64,000 nt of DNA from Brachionus koreanus. Lineage: Eukaryota > Rotifera > Eurotatoria > Ploima > Brachionidae. The notes under the pieces are model-generated. The model was not told where the DNA came from. It was given only the letters and a program-made list of their open reading frames with translations, and ran no database searches. Position numbers and translations under genes: made by a program. Where the stretch lies: assembly GCA_016987375.1 (NCBI GenBank), contig PJRA01000508.1, positions 136,699 through 200,698 on the forward strand. The letters are read 5' to 3'. Shown piece after piece: positions 22,076 to 34,350 of the stretch. Within the stretch, counting starts at the first letter, position 1. Each line of letters begins with the position of its first letter.

Positions 22076-25000
22076 GAATAGGGTTAAAAAAATATATCTG
22101 AGATTAAATTTTTAATAATAATAATATATTTATTAATAATTTAGAATTGTATAATTGAAATAATGAATGAATAAAATGAATGATGAAAAGATTCATAGCT
22201 TACCTAAATTTTTTTAAATAAAATAATTAAATAAATATAATAAATTTTTGCTGATAGACTGACTTGTGGAAATTTCAATTTTCCCAAAATATACACGAGG
22301 ATACGGCTATTTCATTATCTGAAATTGATTGATTAAATAATTCAAAAGATTTTGTTTATTATCCTAAAAGCAACTAGGACAGTGCATTTGCCGGCTAATT
22401 ATTTTGCTTCTTTTCAGTCATATGATTAAATTTAGAAATAGAAAAAAATTTTGAATTTAACTAAACATTGTTAATGACGAAATAAGAATTAAATTCTTAA
22501 AAGCTTTTTGTTTTTTTATGTTTTAAGTAGTAATGGCTTGTATAAATAAAGTAATTAATTAACATGAAGAATAAAAATAATATTTAGAGTGCGGAGGAAA
22601 AAAATAGTTAAAAGAGTAAATTATTATTAAAATGTATTTTTTTATTTTTCTTTTAAAAATTTGTACTTCATCGCATTTGTGTTTCTTTTTTTATTCAAAA
22701 AAAAATTTAATCTTAAATAAAATATCAATTAATATAAACAACTAAAAAAATTTTTTTTTTACCTTAAAAGAGAACAAAAATTTATTTTAATTAAAGTATT
22801 TTAATTAGCACTTTTTTATAAAAAAAAATATTATTTGTAAAATCTAATTATCTGACTAATTAAAGCCAAAATTTACTTTATTGAATATTCTAATTATTAT
22901 TTTAAAAAAATCATGTTTAATTTTAACTTTATCTTGTTTTTTTTCAATTACAATTTTTTCAATTACAGTACATTCAATTTATTTTTTGTTGAGTAATTGT
23001 TACTCTAAAAGTAAACTCAAGTACTTAAAAAGTGATTTTAAGTGCTTAAAAATTTTGATTGTTTATTTTTATTCTGATCAATTTTTACACTCTTTTGAGA
23101 TAAATAATTTGAAAAGCGAATGGTCTAGTGATCTTGCTTTTACTAAATGGTTTATTCTAAGCCAAGATTAAGTGTTGCATAATTTGTAATAGATTTATTT
23201 AGAGTAGTATTTAAAATTGTATTAGTAACGATTTTAAGGAATTAAGTGGAATTATGTTTATAAGTGATTAAGTGATCATTCAAGTTGTTCGAAGTGATGA
23301 GCATTTAGTTTATTTTTTTTGACACTTTAAGATGGACAAACAAACTGCTGTCATTCAAAATATCCAATTTCAGTTCAAGTTATAAAAAACCAAAAATTTT
23401 AATTAATTTTTTTCTAGATCAAAACAAGATTTAAACGGAGGCGATTGTCTAAACCTGATTATTCCCTGGCTAAATTCGTTTAGTGCTCAAGTAAATATTT
23501 ACTTGAGAATTATCGAAATACTTGGACACATAAAAATGTGCTCAACGCGGCTTATTGACCTGAAACGAACAATTAGGTCCAAATTATTCCGACCGAGTTG
23601 GCAGAATAAACAAAACTTGTGACACTACAATCACATGCACTCAATTATACAACTGAGATTTACTGGTAATTACACTTATCGCGGTTCTCTCTTTAATCTT
23701 TCGTGTCATTTCGTTCCGTGTTGTTATTCAAAATATTTGCTCAGTTTATGATTACTAAAACAATTAAATCGATACTTTGCTTCTTCAATAACAAGAAAAA
23801 ATGTTTTCATTTTTCTAATCTTTTAATTAGTTTTTTCTTTCAAACGAACGTTTTGTTTGTCCTTTCAAATAATCGATTACTATTTGAGTTTACATGTTAA
23901 ACTAATCAACGAGTAAATAGAAAAATATGAGTTAGATAATATAATATTATTTTTTTGATTGCTACCGAATATTCAAAATATGTGTCTTAATTTCTTTTTA
24001 AACATTTAATTTGATCAAATTAAAATTTATTATATTTTAATTTAATGCTTTGATCATTTTTGTTTTCAAATAGATTTGATACTATTTAAAAGATGAGAAC
24101 ATTTTTTTCTAATGATATATTTAATCAAATTTGACACTAAATATAATTTTAAAAAGTATTCTTGATAAATGTCAAACTAAAACAAAATTTATTTGATAAA
24201 AAGAAAATTAGACCTTCATGTTTGTCATAATAGATATGTCTGCATGAGATTGAATTGCTTCCATTCACAAATTTGCTTAAACATTAATTTAAAATCATAT
24301 AGAAATACTCTAAGATTTTAATACACTCTAAAATTTTTCCAATATTTTAATATGAAAAAATCGAACAAAAAAATTTAAAAGGAAAAAATTAATAATTCAA
24401 AATTTTATTTAAATAATTTTCATTATCTCTGCAAATAAAAAAATACTTCGACAAAAAAATTTAAAAATTTTTCGCACTTTTATATAATATAATAAAACTA
24501 TCAAAAATTCAAATTAAGTACGATTTGAAATTGCTAATTTGAATCAGGAATTTGAATCAATTCTTTTAGGAATTTAGTATTTTTTGTTTGCATCCTGACC
24601 AGAATTATAGTAATTTATTTAGATTTTAATTTAGAATTGTTTATTTATAAATAGTTTTAAAATAGTTTTTTTTCTTTAAAATAATAAATTGTCTTGAATT
24701 TATTCTTCATTTTTTTATTTTTCCAATAATATTAAAATATTTGAATCAAATTTATGGCAGCTAAAACCTTGAATACTTCAATTAAGAAATAATTTTGCAA
24801 AGAAATATGATAAATTGGACATAGATATCAGTTATATTTTCATTCGTTGCTTAGGCGTCATTAATTTTCGTCTGCATTCTTTCATTCGATTGTTTACCAG
24901 CTAGTTGAAATCAGGCTTTTGGTTGTCTACCATCATTGAATTGAAACTGCTACAAGCTTTTTCTTGCTGAAATAGAGAAATATATTTTAACAGAATACAA

Positions 25001-25169
25001 AAATTTAAAATTTAGTAAATTTACTCATTATAAAATTTCACTTAAACCACATAGTCTAAAACTTTATTTTATATTTAAAAAATACAATAAAATTCTGTAA
25101 TGCAAACATGAGGACTCAAACATTGAAGGCTGTTGCCATTTGGACGATCCTCAAATTTTTTTCCAATAT
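22076..25169. other. Gene-poor spacer with a GC-richer island at 23400-23740
   Basis: No supported gene. The open frame at 22881-23171 starts at TTG and encodes a Leu/Ile/Phe-rich peptide typical of translated AT-rich DNA. The island at about 23420-23720 is clearly less AT-rich than its flanks, lacks long frames and contains a perfect 22-bp palindrome. It could be a regulatory element or the remains of an old insertion. Confidence 0.4.
23486..23507. promoter_or_regulatory. Perfect 22-bp palindrome centred on two forkhead-like sites
   Basis: CTCAAGTAAAT is followed directly by its exact reverse complement. The centre contains GTAAATA and TATTTAC back to back, which match the core forkhead/FOX recognition motif (RTAAAYA). 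Function is inferred only from the motif and the local GC-rich context. Confidence 0.35.
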
Positions 25170-25900
25170 TATTTTTAAAAAGAAATTAGGAATCTTGATT
25201 CAAAAGGATCTAGAATAGCATTTGCAAGTTTGTTCAGCAGCCTCAAAAGGCAACAGAATACTTGGGCAAGTTCTTCATGGTATTAAATTTCGGACACAGA
25301 CGGTCATTAAATTACTTTATACCAGTCTTGTAATGCCTCACTTAGAGTATGCTATTTCAGTATGGTGCCCATATTTAGAGAAAGATAAGAGAATTCTAGA
25401 GGCTGTTCAACGAAGAACTACTCGTGCCATTTCTGGTTTTAGAGATCTAAACTACAATGATAGACTAAAGGCTCTAAATCTAATGAATTTAACCGAAAGG
25501 AGAATGAGAGGTGTCTTAATTCAAATGTTTAAAGCTAAAGGAAATATTGATCACGTGAAATGGCAATCTCCACTCACTTTTTCAAGCAGAAGTACAAGAG
25601 GCTATCCATACAAAATTAAAAGAGAAATAATCAAAAATTGTGCCCAATGATACCACTTTTTCACAAACCGTGTAGTAAATGACTGGAATAAGCTGGAAGT
25701 TGATGCAGTGGAAGCTCAATCTTGCAATATTTTTAAAGCAAAAATAGACAAAAACCTAAATTACATTTTATTTGACGCTTATTTAAATATTTGAAATGGT
25801 TGTTGAAAATAATTCTCTTTTCTTATTAAAAAAGTTTTATTACTTTCTTTTTTCAATTTTTTACTTTAGACCGCTTTAAGTGAAATAAATAATAATAATA
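25170..25900 (+). mobile_element. LINE 3' end (non-LTR retrotransposon RT C-terminus)
   Basis: The frame (LGILIQKDLE, stop, HLQVCSAASKGNRILGQ, TSLVMPHLEYAISVWCPY, LEAVQRRTTRAISGF, RRMRGVLIQMFKA, VVNDWNKLEVDAVEAQS) is the region after the polymerase domain in LINE ORF2 proteins. Two in-frame stops (25216 and 25648) interrupt it; otherwise it reads through to about 25793. The copy is 5'-truncated at about 25170 and ends in an AATAATAATAATAATT tail near 25890, as many LINEs end in short tandem repeats. It is the best-preserved LINE in the window and is the same family as 6388-6612. Confidence 0.9.
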
Positions 25901-27597
25901 ATTAATTTAGTTTAATTTTTTGTGTTTGAATCACAAAATATAGCAACTGTTGAAAATTCATTAAAAAAATCAATTTTTTAAATGATAAAATAATTTCTAA
26001 ATTGATATTTCAAGCATTTTCATATTTGAATTTAAACTTTTTAATAAAATAGAACGAGTTTAATTCTTAATTGTTAAATTAAAAAAGATATATTGAAATT
26101 TTTTTTAAAAATAATCATTTTGATTTAAATTTAAATTCAATCGTTAAACGGTTCATGAATTAGCAAACCATTCATTTATGGCTTTAGATATTACTTCTAT
26201 CATCTTCATTTTTATAACGCTAGAATTATATTAATTAATTGTAATATTTAATTGAAAGTTTTATATTTTTTTCAATTTTTTTTTGCATTTACTGATTAAT
26301 TTAAACTAGCAAAACTCATTCAAGAGAATTTTTTTGATTCTAGTTATCTTAAGAAGAATTCTAATTGTGAAAAATTAGCTGGCACCTAAACGAATTGGGT
26401 GCCAGCTATATATGCTATTGTAATTCAATTTTCATATTTGGATTTGTCTAAAAAAAGCTAATAATAAAAAAGTTAGTTTATCAAAATAAGTTATTAGAAT
26501 TAAATAATTAATATCAAAAAATCTTTGTCAATGTTGTTTGTCATCAAAATTAGATTTTAGAAAATTGAAACTTTTAAAAGTAACAAAATAAAAATTAGAC
26601 TCGTTCTTTTTCCCTCAAAATTTTAGTTTCAAATATGAAAATGCTTGTAATATTAAATTTAAATAATTTTAACAGTAGACACATTTTGTAATTCAATCAT
26701 AAAAAAATAAGCTATTATTTGTTTCAAGATATATTTCAAATTATTTATTTTCAAATCATTATTTATTAGCCTGATAAATAGATAAAAATAAAAAAGTAAC
26801 TTTGAGATATTATTTATATATGGAGTTTAGTCTATTTCTTTTTAATGAATCATTTTCTGCTTTTGAGTTAAATTTTAAAAATGATTAACAAAAGAAAGTA
26901 CTTTTTATATTTGATATGATAAATATGATGATATTTTTAAAATTATAGATTAACTGGCAAAATTTTTTATTTATCTTATAAAAAATAATATGATTATTTT
27001 TAATATTAATTTTCAAAAACTTAATCTTAAGATATAAACAAATATTAAAACAAAATAAATTGTCAATACTCAAATGTTACTATCAAAAATTTAATATTAA
27101 AACTTGTCACAAAAATCTTTAAAGCTTATATTAATTGCTATCAACATTCTTTGGTTTTAAATCTCATAGGCTATTAAAAGATCATCAATTTCCTAGTCGT
27201 GCTTATTTCTTATTTATTTAAAAATCGAATGTTTTTACTATCTTGCAGCTTACCAATTGACAATTCAGACAAATTAAATAAAAATCGACAAAGAAACAAA
27301 ATACGGTCGTGGAAGTATGGAAACTTTAAGTTCCATTTCGAGCAAAAGATAGAAGAGATTATAATTTAAATAGCTTATTAAACATTTTTTTAAAATTAGC
27401 AAAAAAATTTATTCAAAATTTTATTTAAATTCAAAAATTTTAAAATTAAGTTAAAGATTAAAAATATCTAAAAAGCAGACAAAATCTAAAATTTTTGATC
27501 AATTTTCAATTTGTTCTTTTAACTCAAAAATTTTAAATTTCATGCAATTTACTCAGTCATTGATCAAAAATTTTAATTTGCCAAAATGCAGATAAAT
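25901..27597. other. AT-rich spacer, no gene seen
   Basis: No coding signal. A strong GC-containing hairpin lies at 26376-26408. Confidence 0.45.
26376..26408. repeat. 11-bp perfect hairpin with 11-nt loop
   Basis: TAGCTGGCACC and GGTGCCAGCTA pair perfectly around eleven bases. Stem size, loop size and the CACC/GGTG core resemble the hairpin at 3865-3894. No gene or repeat family explains it. Confidence 0.6.
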
Positions 27598-28596
27598 TTA
27601 TTTCTTGCTTAAATTGAATCGATTTATGTGTTTGAATCTTTGAAGAATAGTTTTTCTATTAGGATGATATAAAACTGCAATTATTGGAATAATTGAAATG
27701 GCTGACAAAATATATATTCTAAATAAAGATAGCCAATAGTGAAATACTATTAAAAATCTTGGTATTATATTACGTAAAGTAAAAATTGAAAGTATAACTG
27801 AAGTTGCTATGACAGAGAGACACATTAGTATAAACTGGTTTGCAAATCTTTTCTGCTTTTTGAAATTTTTCAATTCACTCAAAGTCTTTGATTCAAATTT
27901 TTTTTCATTTTGACTCAGCTCCGAATCGGAAATAAAAATTCTATCAATTATTGTATGTTGTTTTACATTGTAGCCAACTCGTTTCAGTCTTCTAAGTATT
28001 TTTACATAAATAATCAAAACTGCTAGTGTAGGTCCAATCACCATAAAAAAATAATTAAAAATAAAGTAAATTAATGTATTAATGAATATTGGTGAAAATC
28101 CGTCCAAACACATAAAAGAACTTCTCCTGGTTGCAAACAGATTCTTGGCAATTAGAGGAAAAGTAGTTGAAATAAACCAAATGAATAAAATTGAACTGAT
28201 GATTAAAACATTTGAGTTGTTGATTTTTGTGTATAATACAGTGTTGTAGGCTGCAATGTAGCGATGAATAGCAATCAATAAAATAGAATAACTTCTTATG
28301 TACGAAGCAAACACCCAGGCTATTTCAAAAAAGGAGCAAAAAATTTCACTAACAGCTTCATTGCCAAAAAATGGATGATCGCCAAATACAAATATAAACA
28401 TAAGCAAACAATAGAAAATGTTAACTATACAAGCATGATTTACAAATACCAAAGATTTCTTTTGCATTTCTTTAATGCAAATTAATAGGAATATATAAGC
28501 TAGATGTACAATGACACTAGAATATCTAATGGTGTGGTCAACTCGATTAAGAATCTCGAATAAAAGATCAATTTGGCTGAAATTTGTAAAGTTCAT
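27598..28596 (-). CDS. Rhodopsin-like 7TM receptor (single exon)
   Basis: The 332-residue product has seven hydrophobic helices and family A landmarks: N-terminal glycosylation sites (NFT, NFS), a conserved Cys at the top of TM3 (C87) paired with one in extracellular loop 2 (C163), and HRYIA at the end of TM3 (residues 111-115) in place of DRY. Intracellular loop 3 is long and charged, and TM7 has PIIAVLYHP replacing NPxxY. The altered DRY and NPxxY motifs are typical of lineage-expanded orphan receptors. The ligand is unknown; peptide or chemosensory are equally possible. It lies about 290 bp downstream of the CCHCR1 gene end, on the same strand. Confidence 0.85.
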   Translation of the reverse strand: MNFTNFSQIDLLFEILNRVDHTIRYSSVIVHLAYIFLLICIKEMQKKSLVFVNHACIVNIFYCLLMFIFVFGDHPFFGNEAVSEIFCSFFEIAWVFASYIRSYSILLIAIHRYIAAYNTVLYTKINNSNVLIISSILFIWFISTTFPLIAKNLFATRRSSFMCLDGFSPIFINTLIYFIFNYFFMVIGPTLAVLIIYVKILRRLKRVGYNVKQHTIIDRIFISDSELSQNEKKFESKTLSELKNFKKQKRFANQFILMCLSVIATSVILSIFTLRNIIPRFLIVFHYWLSLFRIYILSAISIIPIIAVLYHPNRKTILQRFKHINRFNLSKK

Positions 28597-28885
28597 TTTA
28601 CCAATATGTTTTTCTGCTTTTAAAAAAATAAAAAATCTAACATTTAAAACATCACAATATTTAATTTATAACCTTAACTCGTTTTAAAAAATAAACGTGT
28701 TTTGTTCATGAGACTAATTTAACAATAACCTTTGTTAATTAATATGCTTTCAATATCAGTATAAACCAAGATAGTTCATTTAATTTAGCGTAAAATAAGA
28801 TTTTATTTAAAAATTAATTTTGTTTGTCTAAAAAAAATTACAAAAATTTTTCTATAAAAAAATTATTAATTGAGGAAATTCTTGA

Positions 28886-31800
28886 TTAGAAAGATTGATT
28901 TTTACGGTGCATTAAATCGTCTATGACATGCTCACTTTGAAAAGATGTCTCTTCTTTTTTATCTTCTTCATCGGAATCTAAATAAAAAATTAAAATCTGA
29001 TTGTATCATTGAATATAATTAAATAAAGCAGCTTAATTAAATTAAAAAATTAATTATAACCATCAAAATAATTTAAATGAAGTTCTCTAAAGAGTTATAA
29101 GAATGATTGAAACATGTTTCTAGCAAAATTTAGAACAGAAGCAAAAAATTTTCATTCAAATTCAATCTTAAAGTCATTGATAAGACTTACATTTTTGAAA
29201 AGGAAAAAAATTAAAAATTATACTTTTTGTTGAAAAAAATAGAATTTATGAGCAAGCAAAAAAATAAATTGCTGACCAAAAATAAATATAAAAATGAAAA
29301 AAATAATAACTTTATATACAGAAATTTAAGTCGATGACCTTAAAAGACTTCATGACTTAATCACAGTTGATTTAATTAAATTTGAAAATAGTTGCTTTTT
29401 GATACAGTCTTCAAATCCAAAAATTAAGCTTAGGTGCATGGCATCAAAGGAAGATATTTTATCTAATTAAAATTCTATATATTTTCATTTAGGTTGTTAA
29501 AAAGCAGATCTTGGAAAACATAATGAAATTGAAGACCAATAAATGTAAAGTTGTTTTCACTCCTGGCACAGACCTTAACAAACTAATCAAGCTTTTAGTC
29601 AAAGAAAGGAGAAATTTCAAAATCGATTCCTGCCAATATCTCCGTATCGAAATTAATAATAAGCTCGATTGGAGTTAACAGTGAGAAAGAATACTCAAAA
29701 ACATGAAATGTGTTCTTCATCTTCACTTTACGAAAATTCATGTAAGTGTAAAATTAGTGAGAATCAGAACAAAATGCCTTTTATGTAACTGGATGTTTCA
29801 GGAAAAAATTGGAATAAAAGTACACATGAGAAGATACCAAATAACCAAAAAATACCATTAAAATGGATTCGATTTAAAGACCATCTTTTCTAAATTTAAT
29901 TTATCTTTCTCATTCATTTAATCATTTAAATCAATTTTAAATCACTGTGTATGTGAAATGAATCCACAATTGAATGAAATTTCTTGAAAATTTAATTCAA
30001 AATGTCTCAACCTGAATTAAAGATGAATTAGAAGATAAAATATGTATGCTCCAAAGCTGAATTTTCGGATTTTAGAGCCGAGTAAAAAATAAAAAAAAAC
30101 AAGAATTTATGGATGATTAAAAATTGATTGAATTTATAAAATAATTAAATTGTAAAAATAAATCTTGACAGCATTTTAATTTAAAAAAAAAAATAAATAA
30201 AAATACCTTTGTTTTTGAGATCAGTTTCATTGTTTTCGCTATTAATTTCTTCATCATCGTCATCGTCTAGATCACTTAGTTCTAAATTTCCCATTATTTT
30301 TCTTATTTGCTGGAGTATTTCAGAATTTTTGTTCAAATCGCTATTATCACATTGCTGTTCGCCGTCCGAATCCCTACAAATTTCATCCTCCTCAATATGC
30401 TGTCCAGATTCCATCCAAAATGATGTAATCTCTTCAGCATAGTCATTAACTTTGTCCTCCTCTTCACTAAACATCGTACCCTGCTGCCGCAGCGAGTTCA
30501 TCAGAATATTCTTTTCTTTCTCAACCGAAATCAATTTTTCCTGTAAATTTTTAACATGATCTTTGTAATAATTCTCAGATGATTTCCACAAGTTTTCAAT
30601 TCTTTCCTTTTCTCGATTTGTACTTCGTTCCATTTGACGCATTTGAACCACGGCTTTGGCCTGTTCACGTCTCGCTTCCTTAATTTTTTCATCCATTTTG
30701 GCCAATTTTTCCATAAACTGAGATTCACGCTCTCTCAAACATTTCTCGTTCTCCACGCACAGCTCGTTCTTTAGTTGACTAAATTTTGAATTAAGTTCAT
30801 CATATTTTTTGCTTATGTCATCATAGAGATTGTCTTTTTCCTCCAATTGACGTTCAACATGGTCAATTTTTTCTCTTTTTTGCTCATTCAAAAGCCTCAA
30901 TTCTTTAAGTTCACCGTTTAACGTGTCTATGATAAGCTCATATTCTTCTTTCATTTTAGCAAGCTTGTCATTCATTGTTTGCATGTCTTGTTGAAGCTTA
31001 TTCGCCAACAGATCACGTTCATCAGTGACGCGTTTAAGCTCTGATGTGACAAAATGTTTGTCCTCTGGGTCTTCTACTTGGTTCATTTGAGTTACATGCG
31101 GCTCAATCGAACCTTGAATGGTGCTCAATGTAACAGTCATATCCAATATATTGCCTCTTGCATTTTCTGGCTTAGATGTATACAAAGCTTTAATGACTCC
31201 GAGTCTATTCTTGGCAAACTCGACCCTTTGGTCCAAATGATTTAATTTTTTGTTCGCAGTTCTAAAGCTTTCTTCAATCAATTGATAATTTTTGATTATT
31301 TCATCGACAAAATTTTTAAGCTCCATTGATGATTGCAGATCCTGTCTTTGCTTAGATTCCAAATTCTCATTTTTGTCTCGGAGAATGCTTATCTGTTCGC
31401 TCAACTCTGATACATCACTGTTAAGTACACTAATCTCGGCTTTTTTGTCCTCGATTATATTCTCCAATATTTTTGTCTTAACTGATTGATCATCAAGCTG
31501 CTGACGATAGCTGTCTATTTCTTTCTGATCAATGCTTTTTTCTTGCTTAAAATTTATTTCTTGACTTTTAAGTTGTATCAATAATTCGTAGACTTTAGAC
31601 CGCCATTTATTCAAAAGACCAACGCGTCGCTTTTCCAAATTGTTAGTGCCTGATTCCAATTGATTTTCTTGAAGAGTTAAAATTTCGTTCATTGACTTCA
31701 ATCGAATTTGAAGGCTAGAATTGTCATTTTTTAAAGAATCTATCTTTGATTTCAATCTATTAATCTCATTTTCGTACAACTCACGTTCTTCACTCATTTC

Positions 31801-32508
31801 TTTAACTGTTTGAATTGTAGGCATCGAGTTTTGAACATAGTTTTTTAAATTATCAAGTTCTATGGATATTTTTTGATTATTAGAGGTTAATTTTTCAATA
31901 GTTGAATCTTTGTCTAACAACACACGCTCACTTTCGGTCTTGAGTGAATCGTAATCTGAACGCAAAATGGCAATTTCATTTCGAAATGAGTCGCCTATAC
32001 TTTTATTTTCAGACTTCAAGGCTTCAATTTTTTGTTCCGAATCTTTCTGATTCAAAGCCAGTTGCTTATTAGCGTTGTTTAGCTTTTCAGTGAGATTAGC
32101 AATTTGCTCATTGTATTTAGATTCTAGAGTTTGGGTTTTACTTAAATTATTCTCTTTTTCTGAGTTAATTTCGCATTTTAAATTTTGAATTTCTTTGGTT
32201 TGTTTCTGAATGAGCTCTTCGAGGGCGGTGATGCTTATTTTTCGATGTTCGGACACTTCAGTATAGAGTTGGGCTTGCTCGATAAAATCTCTGTTCCGAT
32301 GCCGTAGTGCTTCGTTTTCGGAGTGCAATTTTTTTATTTCGTCTTTAAGTTTGTCTAGTTCGCTGGTAAACTGAACAATTTGAGAGTCGCTCGGGTAAAA
32401 ATCGTCGTTTAATGACGACTGAGATGGCAAAGAAGAATCGCCTGTCTTTTCAAACACTGTCGGAGGCAGAAGTTTCGGCGTAGACTGGTAATGATCCCAG
32501 TTATTCAT
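28886..32508 (-). CDS. CCHCR1: CCHCR1 (coiled-coil alpha-helical rod protein 1), 2 exons
   Basis: Exons on the minus strand are 32508-30207 and 28977-28886; splicing (KNK / DSDEEDKK) gives 797 residues. The protein is almost entirely coiled coil. Recognition rests on two family blocks. LLNKWRSKVYELLIQLKSQE (about residues 300-320) matches the vertebrate LLxRWRxKVxxLMxQLKxQE segment. EARREQAKAVVQMRQMERS (about 617-635), followed by EKERIENLW and VEKEKNILMNSLRQQG, matches the C-terminal block. CCHCR1 localises to centrioles/centrosomes and P-bodies. The C-terminus here is unusually acidic (SDLDDDDDEEIN). The intron of about 1.2 kb contains a LINE relic. Without the second exon the frame would end in a spurious IFIYFFF tail. 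Confidence 0.88.
29490..29880 (+). mobile_element. LINE reverse-transcriptase relic in the CCHCR1 intron
   Basis: On the plus strand, antisense to CCHCR1, the translation reads MKLKTNKCKVVFTPG, then SCQYLRIEINNKLDWS. This corresponds to the 'NxxKCxVV ... YLGIxIDxKLxW' segment that follows the catalytic YADD in LINE enzymes. A stop follows immediately and later frames are broken. Confidence 0.65.
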
Positions 32509-32883
32509 TTTTTGCTATTTAAATTTAGAAAAAAATTCAATATGATTTATTTTTTACTGATAGTAAATTTTTTTGTCTTAAACTTTTTATTGGTTGTCAT
32601 ACCTACCAAGGACAAATTTAATGACCATTTTACATTTTATCTATTTTTTTATGAAAATAATTTTTTTTTTAATAGTAAGATTTTTAATTTATAATTCCAG
32701 CAAACTTAATGATGAAAAAAAAAATAAAATCTCTTTGTTTTAAATGTTTTATTCTTTTATTTGAATGATTTTAGTTCTAAATTGAAATAAAAAAAAAAAA
32801 ACATTTTTTAAAAATTTTCTATATAGATAAAATTGTTTTATTAGTTATTTATCAGTTCCTACTGTGATAACGAGTAGAATAGA
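32509..32883. other. CCHCR1 5' flank
   Basis: Short AT-rich sequence that should contain the CCHCR1 promoter. No motif was assigned. Confidence 0.35.
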
Positions 32884-33112
32884 TCATTTATTTAAAGCTT
32901 CTTTGAAGCTTTCTATTGACCTGGGTATATCTTCACTCTTAGCCAACCTATTCCAATGTGGAATCGCTCTAATTAAAAAGAAAACATCCCTAGCAGTCAC
33001 AGAAGTAGCAAGATGGGTCTCAAATTCACACATCCTCTACTAATTTAAACATTTCAATCGAATTTCCCCTTACTCTCCTTTTACTAAACTTTTTAACACT
33101 ATAAGCACCAAA
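32884..33112 (-). mobile_element. LINE ORF2 C-terminal fragment
   Basis: Minus-strand translation with one frameshift gives FSKRRVRGNSIEMFK, FETHLATSVTARDVFFLIRA and PHWNRLAKSEDIPRS, ending in a stop at 32884. The RRxRGxxIExFK and xxWNxLPxxxxxxxSxxxFK blocks mark the C-terminus of CR1/jockey-type ORF2. A small hairpin, AAACGAGTC / GACTCGTTT (33110-33132), borders it. Confidence 0.75.
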
Positions 33113-33132
33113 CGAGTCAAAATGACTCGTTT

Positions 33133-33765
33133 TAAAATTGTTTAAATCCTCATATCTTTTTAATGGATTTTTCAAATAAATAAATATATCTTTTTTGATT
33201 TATGTAGATTTTTAAATTTTCTTTAAAAATAATTTTACTTTATAAAATTATTATAGTTTTTTTTATAAAATAATTTCAAATTAAAAAAACGTGAAAAAAT
33301 GCTTCATCTCAAATAAAAAAATACGGTCCCAATGTTTATTAGACACTGAGATTTGTAAACTCCTTTTCTGTACATTCCCTAATGTATTCTATCCATTTTT
33401 TACTTGGTTTATAGAACTGAACTACACTGCAAATTTAAAGTGGAGTCTTACTAATTTTACCTATTATTTCGAAATCCTAATACAATTTGCCCTTTTTATT
33501 TAAAAGGTCCACTTTAAATCAGATTATATCAAAAGTTAGTTACCTATAGTGTTAAATTCTGACTTTTTATGTTGCTATGATCAACTTACCTCAAATTCAA
33601 TCTTCCAAAATGCATCACTTCACATTTTTGAGAAGAAACTCATTCACCATTTAAGAATAAGTCAAAAAAAGAAACACAAAATACACACAAAAAATAAACC
33701 AGATAAAGAATATATAATGATGATGAATTGTTGGGAAAACTTTTGGCGTCCAAAAAGGAATTAAA
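33133..33765. other. Spacer, no supported gene
   Basis: Two frames of about 70 codons on the plus strand have no recognisable features and no upstream context. I do not annotate them. Confidence 0.4.
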
Positions 33766-34350
33766 TTAACACTCCAAGACCGGAGGGGTCTTTTATATAA
33801 TAATAATAATAATAATAATATAAGTTACAACAAGCTAGCAAGCTAGTTTGCGAAGATAGGAAACAGTAGGACCTCGTCTATGAAAACTGTAGTATATACA
33901 CTATGATTGGAGCAAGGTCACTTCCCCAAATCTACCTTCATCACATTGAGGATTTTTTTTTATTTTGTCACTATTCCCTCGTGTCGATTCTATAACGTCT
34001 GTATTTATCTAGTTTATTCTTTAATTGGTTGACGGGTAGGGAATGAACGATCTCTTTCGGTAGGGCGTTCCATAGCATAGTCACTCTATAAGTGAAAAAG
34101 TGCTCTCTTAGTTGGTTGGGAATGGTCGGACAAAACTGTGCTGGTTGGAGCTTCTTCTTATGAACCCCTTTTGTTTCTTTATTTTTTATTAAATAAATTT
34201 AATTATTTTTTCTAATTGTTTTCAATCATATCTGAGTTAAATAATTTTTAAATCAAAAGTATTATAAAAATTATTCAACTTTTAAAACAAAAAAAATTTA
34301 TTTGGATTGAATAAAAAGTAAAAAAACGAGTCAAATAAAATGGGTCGAAA
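33766..34350. repeat. Repeat 'R' split by a LINE insertion
   Basis: The left part (TTAACACTCCAAGACC, then GGAGGGGTCTTTT) and right part (GAACCCCTTTTG, through AAAAACGAGTCAAATAAAATG) match the uninterrupted copy at 10820-11022. There, CTTTT runs straight into GAACCC. The intervening 367 bp are a LINE 3' fragment in the opposite orientation. Confidence 0.75.
33796..34162 (-). mobile_element. LINE 3' fragment inserted into repeat R
   Basis: Minus-strand translation gives KLQPAQFCPTIPNQLREHFF, then TYRVTMLWNALPKEIVHSLP and VNQLKNKLDKYRRYRIDTRE, with a stop at 33971-33973. This is a LINE ORF2 C-terminus. A 3' UTR follows, and the element ends at its 3' side in a (TTA)n run (33797-33823 on the plus strand). 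The 5' end is truncated at 34162. Confidence 0.8.

Noticed and set aside
22881..23171. 96-codon hydrophobic frame as a gene
   Set aside because: It starts at TTG, its composition is what AT-rich DNA gives by chance, and no signal, domain or splice context was found.
33549..33764. 71-codon plus-strand frame
   Set aside because: No recognisable features; lies between LINE debris and repeat R.
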